From Glandiceps talaboti (taxonomy: Eukaryota; Hemichordata; Enteropneusta; Spengelidae), in the NCBI RefSeq assembly GCF_964340395.1, contig NC_135569.1, positions 11,163,519 through 11,227,518 of the forward strand: 64,000 bases of DNA, written 5' to 3'. Position 1 is the first letter of the stretch. Each line of letters starts with the position of its first letter. A program made the position numbers and the translations under genes. The notes under the pieces were generated by a model. It was not told where the DNA came from. It searched no databases and saw only the letters and a list, made by a program, of their open reading frames with translations. Below, piece after piece: positions 35,501 to 44,785 of this stretch.

Positions 35501-37022
35501 CAGTGTGGTCTTCCTGACTAATATCAAAGATTAATAAATAAATATTGAAATATCCGTTTTATTTCCATTGTACTCAAATCTCACTTTTTAAACGCTACCG
35601 TTCAAAGTAAGAAGTACATGTATACCACTGTTAATCTTTCATATTCTTATTAATGTTTCATATTGTAATTTTCTCTGACAGGGTGCTACACCTACAGTGG
35701 CTAGAGCCATGGTTGTAAACGCTGCCCAGCTGGCATCCTACTCACAGGCTAAACAAATATTAATAGGAACAGGTAGGAACATAAGTTTTATTAGTAAAAC
35801 ATTGTCAGATCTTAGATATTTGTTGCATGTGAAGAATTACATGTTATTGTACTTCCTGAAATGTTTTAATAATCACTGGTAAGAGAGCTATCTGTAGCAT
35901 GGCTGTACCCTTACTATGTCAGTACTATGGGCCATTTACAGATAGTGCAATATCAAATTTCTCTTTTCAACAACATATTCAAAGTGATCTGATTTCTCTT
36001 TTCAACAGTGTATATCAAACCATGATCTGATTTCTGTTCAACAGTTTATTTCAAACTGTGATTTGATATCTTTTCAACAGCGTATTTCAAATTGTGATTT
36101 GATGTGTATTTCAAACTGTGATTTGATATCTTTTCAACAGTGTATTTCAAACTGTGATTTGATATCTTTTCAACAGTGTATTTCAAACTGTGATTTGATT
36201 TCTGTTCAACAGTTTATTTCAAACTGTGATTTGATTTCTGTTCAACAGTTTATTTCAAACTGCGATTTGATATTTTTTCAACAGTGTATATCAAACTGTG
36301 ATTTGATATCTTTTCAACAGCGTATTTCAAACTGTGATTTGATATTTTTTCAAGTGTATTTCAAACTGTGATTTGATATCTTTTCAACTGCGTATTTCAA
36401 ACTGTGATCTGATTTTCCTTTTCAACTGCGTATTTCAAACTGTGATCGGATTTCAATTTGTCATTTCAACAGCATATTTCAAGGATGATATATTTTGTCA
36501 CTTTGTGGCCAGTATGATAAGTGGATTGGTAACAACAGCAGCTTCCATGCCAGTAGATATTGCAAAGACAAGAATACAGAACATGAAAATTATTGATGGG
36601 AAACCAGAGTACCGTGGAGCTTTTGTAAGTAAAACCAAATTATACTTGGGCCTTTCATTTTACATGAGAATGAATTTTGTGAGACTACTGCATGATCTCT
36701 CAGACATTTGGCATGTGTTTTGTCATTATTTTAAGAGTGTCTAGAGATTTGACTAGGAAGTGACTGTGTACAGCAACATACTATTTGGAGATTATACTTA
36801 CTCCATTATCTACAGTCATCACTATAATCTCATTTTATTTGTTTTTTCACTTCACAGGATGTATTGTCTAGAGTTGTGCGAAATGAAGGGTTCTTCAGTT
36901 TATGGAAGGGTTTCACACCATATTACTTGAGATTGGGTCCTCATACAGTCCTTACATTCATCTTCTTGGAACAAATGATAGCAATGTACAGAAGGAAAGT
37001 CCAGAAATTCACAGCAGACTAA
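22280..37022 (+). CDS. SLC25A11: Mitochondrial 2-oxoglutarate/malate carrier (10 coding exons)
   Basis: Join: 22280-22359, 30326-30387, 31214-31304, 31894-31977, 33619-33662, 34224-34302, 34556-34646, 35682-35772, 36473-36624, 36858-37022. The CDS is 939 nt, giving 312 residues (human 314). This inner-membrane antiporter exchanges 2-oxoglutarate for malate in the malate-aspartate shuttle. Three tandem carrier repeats are visible, each with the signature proline motif: PLDLVK at residues 36-41, PAEISLIR at 134-141 and PVDIAK at 234-239. Other family hallmarks include KFLFGG near the N-terminus, SAGLLRQATYTTTR, NAAQLASYSQ, MISGLVTTAASMP and GPHTVLTFIFLEQM near the C-terminus. All introns are GT-AG and every phase joins. 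The start ATG lies in MASNSSTPRQ, a variable N-terminus in this family. Intron 1 is 8 kb and unusually repeat-rich. No frameshift or lost key residue was seen. Confidence 0.97.
23003..23143. repeat. Foldback with GTCTGCA arms
   Basis: AGTCCT and TTGCAGACGGAGTAAGTCA on the left are matched by ACTTCGTCTGCAAACAGGACT on the right, with indels. GGACACTCAG pairs locally with the following GTGTCC. The arm resembles the unit of the array at 40450-40680. Confidence 0.5.
23428..23590 (+). repeat. Dispersed repeat, copy 2
   Basis: Same family as 21976-22130: GATATTGCACCATACC and TTTACCCACAGGTGATTCAA, then TTCAGGGTGTACAATAT. Confidence 0.65.
24370..24755 (+). repeat. TTATG pentanucleotide array
   Basis: About 385 bp of TTATG with regular TCATG, TCATC and TTATC variants, so all three forward frames stay open. 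It is in intron 1 of SLC25A11. Confidence 0.95.
24793..25763 (+). repeat. 95-bp direct repeat pair
   Basis: 24793-24895 and 25667-25763 share GTTGGTGGTAAGAA, AATTCTGTGCTAGAGAAATC and TTTGACTA...GGAGATGA. The first copy directly follows the pentanucleotide array. Confidence 0.7.
26224..26440 (+). repeat. Repeated GGGCTACCA/TGGTAGCCC hairpins
   Basis: GTGGGCTACCA is followed by TGGTAGCCC after 10-16 bases at 26228-26260 and again at 26398-26433, with a third TGGTAGCCTGAG just upstream of the second. Each can form a 9-10 bp stem. Confidence 0.65.
26590..26622 (+). repeat. CCCCA minisatellite
   Basis: Six to seven CCCCA or CACCC units in intron 1 of SLC25A11. Confidence 0.9.
27227..28863 (+). 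repeat. 54-bp tandem repeat array, about 30 copies
   Basis: The unit runs from CCAGGACACATAGACTACTA through AACATTGTATCTAGACTACC to AAATTAGCAGTAGT. Some units lack five bases (ACTACTAAGTATC form), and common variants are AGCTGTAGT and AGCAACC changes. Copies are highly similar, so the expansion is recent. It lies in intron 1 of SLC25A11. Confidence 0.95.
29190..29880 (+). repeat. Diverged tandem repeat family ending in a long hairpin
   Basis: Blocks of the type AAGGTAATCCCAAA...CTACCTGAG...CCCAGACTTC...AAGGGG recur about four times, interrupted by the LINE 3' end (29338-29578). The last copies are inverted and form a strong hairpin at 29769-29880. Confidence 0.55.
29338..29578 (+). mobile_element. 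Truncated non-LTR retrotransposon 3' end (CR1/L2-like)
   Basis: A reading frame from 29338 to the TGA at 29488-29490 encodes SFSLAAPELWNSLPLDIK, then FKRRLKTQYFRELF. This is the conserved C-terminal end of reverse-transcriptase ORFs of CR1/L2/jockey-like LINEs (AAPxLWNSLP...FKxxLKTxLF). It is followed by a short 3'UTR ending in GGCGCTATATAAAT and a GATA microsatellite tail (29530-29578). The element is 5'-truncated, as is usual for LINE insertions, and lies in intron 1 of SLC25A11. No catalytic RT domain remains. Confidence 0.75.
29903..30268 (+). mobile_element. MITE-like TIR element, copy B
   Basis: It starts CAGGCCTGATAAAAAAAATT and ends in the reverse complement of GGCCTAAAAAAATAATTG, giving terminal inverted repeats of about 30 bp. 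The body aligns with copy A. It ends 57 bases before exon 2 of SLC25A11. No clear target-site duplication is visible. Confidence 0.7.
30433..30600 (+). repeat. Dispersed repeat with CTACGTCA motifs, copy B
   Basis: It matches copy A at 7786-7957 in the opposite orientation. Three related octamers (CTACGTCA, CTATGTCA, CTACATCA) are spaced along it. It sits between exon 2 of SLC25A11 and the foldback element. Confidence 0.65.
30631..30973. mobile_element. Foldback element, copy B
   Basis: A 343-bp near-complete inverted repeat whose ends are GTGG/CCAC. The centre is a perfect 20-bp palindrome (30792-30811, GTTATTGTAC and its complement). TTCCTACTTGAAAAATC on the left pairs with TTTTCAAGTAGGAAGCC on the right. 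It lies in intron 2 of SLC25A11. Confidence 0.75.
31481..31880 (+). mobile_element. tRNA-derived SINE with a duplicated head
   Basis: Two 60-bp copies of a tRNA-like head start at 31481 and 31541 (box A-like TGGTTGAATGGTTAGAGTGG). Only the second has a good box B (GGTTTGAGTCTC). They are followed by a body (GTCAACCCAGCTGTATAAATG, ending GCTCCCCAGGGAG) and a tail of ATTATT. An opposite-strand copy of the same body lies at 35040-35378. The element sits in intron 3 of SLC25A11 and ends about 13 bases before exon 4. Confidence 0.65.
32157..32268 (+). repeat. 55-bp direct repeat, two copies
   Basis: AGCTTACTGTAGAAATTGCA followed by AGAAGGTTAGCACCC occurs at about 32158 and again 55 bases later, almost identical. 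It lies in intron 4 of SLC25A11. Confidence 0.85.
33800..34078 (+). repeat. GATT/GACT degenerate tetranucleotide region
   Basis: Repeated TTGATTGA, CTGACTGA and CAGACAGA blocks in intron 5 of SLC25A11. Confidence 0.9.
34700..34830 (-). repeat. Possible second Penelope-like or related element end
   Basis: On the minus strand GACAAAGACTGAAGTGTGCAG is followed by TTGAAAATTTGAC and then CCAACGTTCAAG. This is the same style of CTGAAG...GAAA motif as at 2671, with no RT. It lies in intron 7 of SLC25A11. Confidence 0.35.
34945..35005 (+). repeat. tRNA-like SINE head of a second type
   Basis: A box A-like GGCTGAGTGGTTAAACC is followed by a box B-like TGGTCAAGTCC at the usual spacing. There is no acceptor-stem pairing for a functional tRNA, so this is probably a SINE head fragment next to the tail of the minus-strand SINE. 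Confidence 0.45.
35040..35378 (-). mobile_element. tRNA-derived SINE, second copy
   Basis: The reverse complement matches the body of the SINE at 31481-31880: CCCAGCTGTATAA, GGGGACC, GGTTGCAATGTGAATGC and GGATTGTATGCTCCCCAGGG. The head (about 35300-35378) is tRNA-like and degenerate. It lies in intron 7 of SLC25A11. Confidence 0.65.
35951..36472 (+). repeat. 36-bp tandem array abutting SLC25A11 exon 9
   Basis: The unit is TTTTCAACAG followed by TGTATTTCAAACTGTGATTT and GATATC, repeated about 14 times. The genuine exon 9 acceptor and first exon bases (TTTCAACAG|CATATTTCAAGG) look like a further, diverged unit. The 36-base period keeps one frame open, which gives a spurious repetitive ORF. Confidence 0.92.
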
Positions 37023-37545
37023 AAAAGAACCCAGACTCACGGTGAAGAGTGTTGTACGTGTGCGCTGACTTCACCATTTTCCTCAATGGTGGTTGTGATG
37101 GTGATGGTGATGGTTACTATGGAAACCTTTCAGGAATGTTGTGGCTTTTACAATAGTTCAGAGTGTTGCTATGACGACGTCGGATGATTTGGAAACGTTG
37201 ATGTAGAAGCTGTGTCCGATAACGTACAGTGGTTTTTGAAAACTGTAAAGTATAACCATCATATATTATAGTTTTATAGACCCCAATGGAAAGTGTCGCT
37301 GCTGCTTAATGTAAAATACAGGGTAATATATATATAGCAGAGACCAGAACTCAAGTGACCAAATGTGACCTTTGACCCTGATGTGAGTCTAGGGCTGGAT
37401 TGTTGTAAGTTACAGCATAGAATACAATGTTTTGTCCATTATCAATTTTTGTTACAAAGTAAATCATTTTTCATCCGTTTTATCAACGTCACCAGAATGT
37501 TTCAGACTTTAAATGCACATTTTTTTCAGTATCACACAAACTAAG

Positions 37546-37862
37546 AAAATGACCATAATTTACACAGCAGCACAGTTTTTGGGTCAAGCGCTAATATTTT
37601 TAGTGGCCCTAAACATAGAGTATTACACCATAGTATTTGTGGACTCCCTAATAAAATGACCATAATTTATGAAGCAGCACAGTTTTAGAGTCAAGCGCCA
37701 GTATTCTAAGTGGCCCTAAACAGAGAGTATATAGTAACACCATACCGTAGTATTGATGGACTCCCTAATTTACATAGCAGCACAGTTTTTGGGTCAAGCG
37801 CTAATATTTTCAGTGGCTCTAAACACGGTATTAGTATTACACCACAGTATTGATGAACTCCC
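37546..37862 (+). repeat. Three tandem copies of a 106-bp repeat
   Basis: Each copy carries AATTTA...GCAGCACAGTTTT, GGGTCAAGCGC...AGTGGC and CTAAACA...GTATT...GGACTCCCTA. It is in the SLC25A11 downstream or 3'UTR region. Confidence 0.85.
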
Positions 37863-38089
37863 TAGCATTGTTGTGTATATGTAAGGCTTGTCAGGCCTCC
37901 CTAGTTTGACCATAGAAAAGATACACCACTGTCTATGGTTTGACCTATTTGACTCAAGGAAGAAAATACACACATGGTACCTACTTATGCATTTACCAAT
38001 CAAATTTACTGAAATATCTAGGGTGTGTTATCAAATACAGTCCTATGTCACACAACTTGCCTTTTTGGGTTTATTGTGTTGTTTTGAGT

Positions 38090-38340
38090 TTAAAGTCAGT
38101 GATTGTGGCACTCCGTCGGTAGCCAATCAGTACTTGTTAGTGATTGTGTTATTTTCTGAGTAACCAATGCGTGGTTGTGTGACTTTGTAAGTATCCACTC
38201 AGTGACTGCTACTTTTTAAGTATATCCAATCATTGATTGTGTTAGTGACTAAGTTGTTTCCTGAGTAGCCAATCAACAATGGTGTTATTTTCTGAGTAGC
38301 CAATCACTGACAGTGTTATTGTCTAAGTAGCCAATCAGTG
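38090..38340 (+). repeat. Diverged tandem repeat rich in CCAATCA
   Basis: About six diverged units of 40-50 bp of the form TGTTATTTTCTGAGTAGCCAATCA.. (given here as TTTTCTGAGTAG then CCAATCA). Several units keep a CCAAT box. Confidence 0.7.
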
Positions 38341-40449
38341 TGTGACATTGTGCTATTGTCCCAGAATTTAGCAATTAAGATATAAAAGGTTTCACTAACT
38401 ACTTTGTGTAATATACTATCGTGTGAACATAAAGTACGAAGGTATGTTAACAGAAATAGTCTTGTCTTCATTGAAATGTAAGTTATACCATTGGCATTGT
38501 AAGGATCTTCAAAATACAAATTGCTATCTTTTCTTGAAATCTTTGTGCTGTACTTCATATATTAGTCTATGCTATTTGTGACTTTAATTTCTCAATCACT
38601 CACATCTAAACAAATGGATGTATGTGGCGTTATAGTCTGCATATCAGGATTGTGAATGAAGTACCAAATTACAATCAACTGTCAGTGTGTGATGGATTAC
38701 CACTGATGTGCAGTTAATACTTTTGTCAACATGTGGTCAAGCCAGATTTTCACTTCATTAGCTCCATTTGACTAGACATGAGTGCGAGATGCAAGAGAGA
38801 GAGAGAAGCCACATATAGCATCTAGACTATCCATACATCTGAACAACAGATCTGAAGCACTGCATTGATCAGTACTTTGAAGAAGTAGCAACAGAAATAT
38901 TGTTATTGCATGTATAAGTAGGAATACAAAACTTCTCAGAAAATAATCACAATTCTCGGTACCTGTAATAGCATTTTATTTTATGTTTGAGGGTCTACTA
39001 AATAGAACAAGAATGTTGTGGTCTGAGATGTCTCAGGGTAGTGAAGCCAGCTGGGTTGAGTTCGAGTTATTCTCACACCTATATTAATGCATATGGAGTG
39101 AAAGTCATGGTGTCGACCCAGAAATTGAATGATTGTGACTTTCCTGACACAAAGGTGGTACAACTATATCAGGTTAAAAAATTGAAATCTCAAATTGACC
39201 TTTCAAATTTGAAATTAAACCATTTCAAAAGTTACTCCTCTTTCTCCCAACTAGTAATTGACTTGTTTGCAAATAATACCCCTTGGGAGAAAGGATTAAT
39301 ACCAGTATTCCATCTGACTAAATACACACACATGGAAAAAGTTAGACGGAAAGATCAAGGCGTTACTTCCACTATTATAACACACTCAGTGGATGGTCTG
39401 TCATAATGAACTGAGTCTTCAAACGAAACAAAGTACCACTCAGCAATTTCAAATACCATGTAAAACTAGTGTGATTGAATTACACATTCATGATCACTGC
39501 GTAATGAACTCTGTTGTCAAGACAACGCTGACACTCAAAGCATGCACATTTAGTATATTATAGTATGAACTTTTCAATTTCCAACACAAACTGTTTTTAG
39601 AAAGCTGTGTCTAAAGCTTTCAACCTTTCACTTCATCATGAATGCAAATTTGTTGGTGTATCAGGTGTGTGCCAGTAATATAGAAAGAAAAAACTTACTA
39701 TACCTTGAACACCTGTTCATCTAATTTGGGTTTATTTGTTCATTTATATTTGTTGAATTATTATGTCCTTATCCAAATGCAAAAGAAATAAAACTTATTA
39801 TTTAAAGCAATGAAAGGCTAATAATGCAACTCATTTGGACTTCAAATTTTGTTCTAAGTGAATTTACACCATTCTTACACTTGTAGGTGATTCTGAAGAA
39901 ATTATTTCATGATTTGTACAATGGTATAATTAATTTTTTCATTGTTGTGTAAATCGACCTTTGACCTTCGATATTGCATTGTGATACTATAGAAAGATGT
40001 TATGTGTATTTTTCTCTGAGCAATAAAAAATTGGATTCAATGGGATGAAATGAATAAATAAATACTACTTGTGGTGATAACAGCTTGTGTTTAGTCATTA
40101 GCCCAAAAAGTTATAGCGCCCTCTAACAATATTCTAGGCGGTGGTTTGTTTACGTCTGTGTAACTTGAGTTCAGCCATACTCATAAACTATCAAGCAGCT
40201 TTGTATTCCAAATTTCATGAATTTAGCGTTTACAGTCGACACATGTAAAAACTACGTGTGTGACGAGAGAGCTATCATGTATGATCAGTGTATCAAACAC
40301 TTCATGTGTACGTATTGAATCGGACCACAATCCACAATTGACTGAGCTCAACGTCAATGACCTGCATTTGACCATAGCCCACTGTCTAACCATTGACTTT
40401 GTACACCTTGTGCAGACAAGACAATACAATACAGCCCCTTTCCTTTTCC

Positions 40450-40680
40450 ATTGTCAGAATTGAGTCCCTACTCCGTCTGCAAGCTGGACTAGGGACATAA
40501 ATATTGTCAGAATCGAATTCCGTACTCCGTCTGAACGTTGGACTGCAGACATTGTCAATGAGTCCCGCATGCTGTCGTCTGCAACAGTGCAACTTGGACT
40601 ACGGACATTTGTCAGAATCTTGTCTCGTACTCCGTCTGCAAGTTCGACTACAGACATTGTCAGAATCGAGTCATGTACAC
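40450..40680 (+). repeat. Tandem repeat with CTCCGTCTGCAAG units, about four copies
   Basis: Units of about 50-65 bp read ATTGTCAGAATCGAG, then CGTACTCCGTCTGCAAG, then TTGGACTA...GACA. The copies are diverged. Confidence 0.75.
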
Positions 40681-43600
40681 TACATATGGCCGGCGACATG
40701 TTTTCAACACATCAGTTGAACAAAACAAATTCGCCAATCAAGTACAAGCCTACAGCTATGTGGCATATCATAAACTGTACACGTCTGTCATAGATGATAT
40801 TTGCTTAGTTAGTATCGCACATGGGCATGGCTTTCTACAACACAAATTAAAATTTTGCAAAATTCAATAGGAACAAAAATATCGGCTATATACACATTGT
40901 AGATAGTGCAAACTAACCGTAATATTTGCATGAATCAAGAAGTAAAGTGAAATACCTTTGAAAATGACTTGAACCAAGAAAATTTGAGACTTCGTAGAGG
41001 GCCGAGGCTTCGCAGCGTAGATGACGACACCATGAAAATATGAAGAGCGCCACCAGTGGCGACTTTGTCATTACTTTTATTTTTTTTATAATTCCTGTAA
41101 TGTACGTTGGGATTTCTCGTTCGCTACTGCTTCTAGTATTTTATTTATCCTCTTATCCAAATAGAATACAATGAAATAGGTAAATATGTAAAAGTCGCAG
41201 TGATAATATTTAAATATAAAAACAAACAAACATCGAGTTTCGGTCATGCAAGGAAAATTAGACATGACAGCGATGATACATACAAGCTTACTAAATATGA
41301 CACAAACTAAGGTTATAAAACTTTTACTAAAAGTGAAAATACTTACATAAAACCTTGATTAAACTGTTATAGTATAATATTAATGTTGACGCATGCCTTC
41401 TATGATACTACAATTACCTTCTGACATTGTTAGAACAGTTGCCTAGTATAGATTCCTCGATATTTTTTGATACGTATAAAAAATTACGTCATCGTATCGT
41501 TTATATGGTATATCTTAATACTACTACTAGGGTTGAGTTCAGTTAATTGCAAGTGATAGTTGCGTTTGCTTCAGTAAGTGAGTGACTTTTAAATATGCGG
41601 CATAAATCTCACCCAAAAACGTATAAACTCAGCTTGTGCCCCTTTAAGTACATACCTTAAAGTTGAGTATATGTACGTAAAACCTCTAATTGAACCTTGA
41701 ACTTTATTTAAATTTCCTCTAGATTAAAAATTATACAACTGAAATTATCACCAGTCTTTGAGCTCCACCCATTGAGGGCGCACTTCTTTGTGATAGAAGA
41801 ATGTGGTTGTCTGCGTCGCTACTAAGTTACACCTTACGTCTCTCGTCTTGCCTGTGGTGGAATGTTAAAGAATAAGGGCTCACAGTAACTTGTGCATTGT
41901 TAGCGACAGACTCCTACGTTCGACCACAATACAGGGAAACTGGACACTGCATGAGTTTGAGATTGAAACCACCTAGACGAGCACTCGTAATAACATTTCT
42001 TCACAAATATAAGCAACAAGAACTTATTTTGTGTAAATTGCTCCCATGACGAGAAGCATAACTCCAAACCTGCCGAATTACACTTAAGTTCTAGAGATTA
42101 CACAACACACATTTTGGCGTGTTTGCTTCAGTACACGCATTACCCATGGTTTAAAGTCTATTATTTTTTTATGTTTGAGTTTCATGCTACATTTTCTCAC
42201 TTTCGTTCGATTGAGGTATTTTTCAAAATTCCTATCGTACGATTATATTTTTGGTCTGCATGATCGACATTTTAAAAATTTAAGACATTCTGAAAATACT
42301 TGCACGATTGACATTTTTGGCACGACTAAAACTGGTCCTGTCTTTTCTTAGATTTACAAAATGTCCGAACTACATTCCAGATTGTTACACTTTTGTTGTA
42401 TTTTAACTAAAAAAAAACGGGTCAAAAACGTAAAATAACGATCTCTTGTTTAGTCTGCAGCTCTCATCCATGGAGGCAGGAGGGGCTTTTGAAATACTAT
42501 AGTCGCACCGCATTACGTTTGTTGTTCTGTGTATAGACTCTCCACAACAAGTGTGAGGTTGGTCACAGTAAACGACAGTGGTTATTGTTCGAGTCAATGT
42601 TCAACGTGTAATCCACGCATTGATCGGCAAATACGGCAAAGAAGATACAGCCTAGCAAAACAAAGGGAGAAGAATTGGGGGATTGTCGTCTTTCATCCAA
42701 ACCTTTGACAACTATATACATACACAAAGAGATAATGGTCTAAATTGCCACTGAGGATTATATGTGGTGTAAATTTGAACTTAGTTTTGAAAGGAATCTG
42801 TCACCTGTATTGGTATTCACCGACCCAACGCATCGCAAATTTGTCAAGGTAATCTAAAGAACGTGGATTTCGGTTACCTTTCGAAATCATATTTCTAAAC
42901 AACGGCAGTACAGAATTAAAATGGAATTTTTGAAGATGAAGGTCTTTCACTGTCCGTTTTTCATGTTTTATAGTGTTGAAAACCAAGTACATAAATACAG
43001 TTAAAACCATTGAAGCATCATTCACGCTTATGCAAACTATGCGTGCAAATGTTCAGCTAAGATCGCAGCTGGGGAGACCACCTATATAATCATAGACCTT
43101 CCGTGTATATGGTCTATGCTATGATTGATTTTGCTTGGTAAATTAAATAGAGTTTGATTCTAAATTCCCCTTCTCAAAAAGTGTAGAATTTTGAGGGCTA
43201 TGAAAGTGAAGCGAGTATCTTTTGTAAGTTGTTGGTCAATTGCTAACCAGACAAGCCTTTGTCCTCCTGAGCACACCAAACTGAGAAAACAAGACGAGAA
43301 CAAAACAACACATGGACGGTGTAGACGAATGTTTGCATCACTATGACTAGAACTCCAAGTTTAGGTATTCCAAAGACAAAGTAAGTTCGACTCACAACCA
43401 TAAAACATGCATAGAGGATTTCATATAACATGTACGACACGAGATAAGACGTTGTAGACAAAGAAAAATATACTACAATATATGGATAAATGTGTAATAT
43501 TTTTCAGAGTTCGACTTCCACCATTTTTACCTATAATAGTATAAATACCCCTTTGTCAATCTCTGAACAACATGGTTATGTTTTTCTTTTTGTCGATACC

Positions 43601-43859
43601 CAAATTTATATTCCTTTTGACCAATTTGTTATTATTTTTATCCAGTATACTAACAGCAGTAAAAAGCCCCGAAAAAATACACAAAATGTCAAAATATGTA
43701 CATAATTATAATTTAAAATGAACACAGTGCCAATGACAGACAAAGAACATTCAAGATGTAATATTTACTTACTGTTCATCAGAAAAGATGCAATAAAACA
43801 TAACAGAAAAAAATACAGTAATATAAGTAAAAATATTGTGACATTTTTATATCTATAAT
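40681..43859. other. No confident gene between SLC25A11 and chordin
   Basis: Mostly unique AT-rich sequence. Three or four short minus-strand open stretches at 42.4-43.5 kb encode hydrophobic segments and are discussed as a weak candidate. No family was recognised. Confidence 0.45.
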
Positions 43860-44035
43860 TCCCCCATCACCACCACCACCACCACCACCACAACCACCAC
43901 CATCGCCACCACCGCCACCACAACCACCATCGCCACCACCATCACAGCCACCACCACCACCACCACCACCACCACCACCACCACCACCACCACCACCACC
44001 ACCACCACCACCACAACAACAACAACATCATCACA
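43860..44035 (+). repeat. CAC trinucleotide array
   Basis: About 170 bases of CCA/CAC with a few CCATCG and CAACAA interruptions. It is intergenic. Confidence 0.97.
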
Positions 44036-44205
44036 AAAGGAACGGGGAATTTGAGATTTAAGTTTAATCTCATGACATCATTTTATCATTTTAGAATAAA
44101 GTATTTTTTTACTAGAAATTACGTTTTACACAGCATATATATAGGACCGGATAGCGATTTACGATACCAGGAATTGTAGCTATTCCAGGTTGTGGAACTC
44201 AGGCT

Positions 44206-44295
44206 CATAAAATCATAAAATCCCGCCAAACTTTGAGACAAACTTTGCACCTTCGTCTGAATAGGTTTTGTGATGGTTTTAACACCACGTAAATG
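44206..44295 (+). repeat. Dispersed repeat shared with 49272-49362
   Basis: CATAAAATCC, CTTTGAGACAAACTT, CACCTTC and TAATGGTTTT-like blocks occur in the same order in chordin intron 2 at 49272-49362. Confidence 0.5.
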
Positions 44296-44378
44296 AGCAA
44301 TAAAGTAACATTGACACTTTGTTAAAGAACGAAGTTAGAACTACTTGTCAACATGCTGTATAGCTTTACCTACAATAT

Positions 44379-44485
44379 ACATGGTCACTGCTATATCGTA
44401 CATGGTTACTGCTATATCGTACATGGTCACTGCTATATCGTACATGGTCACTGCTATATCATACATGGTCACTGCTATATCATAC
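44379..44485 (+). repeat. 21-bp tandem repeat, about five copies
   Basis: The unit ACATGGTCACTGCTATATCG is repeated with single-base changes. Confidence 0.85.
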
Positions 44486-44602
44486 TAAAGTAACAAGATG
44501 TGACACTCAGAAATAATATAAATTTAAAAAAAAACCACATACATGATAGTGATTTACGATACCAGGAATTGTAGCTATTCCATATACACGGACACATAAA
44601 TA

Positions 44603-44785
<183 letters not shown>

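Larger units (their letters stand above)
37023..40030 (+). other. Probable 3'UTR and downstream region of SLC25A11
   Basis: No coding signal follows the TAA. Three diverged tandem copies of a 106-bp repeat lie at 37546-37862, and a diverged array rich in CCAATCA lies at 38090-38340. An AATAAA hexamer near 40022 is one possible poly(A) signal but would give a 3 kb 3'UTR; several earlier AT-rich hexamers could serve. The transcript end is not resolved. Confidence 0.35.
44152..44583 (+). repeat. Direct repeat of a 35-bp block
   Basis: GATTTACGATACCAGGAATT followed by GTAGCTATTCCA occurs near 44155 and again near 44552. Confidence 0.75.

Noticed and set aside
36063-36744. Repetitive open frames (ISNCDLISFQQ-type) before and over SLC25A11 exon 9
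   Set aside because: The 36-bp period is a multiple of three, so one frame stays open by chance. The repeat frame differs from the exon 9 frame, and the true exon starts at 36473.
39041-39406. A 121-codon plus-strand ORF downstream of SLC25A11
   Set aside because: No domain, no splice partners and no recognisable family. The start overlaps sequence with a tRNA-like box B, suggesting a SINE fragment.
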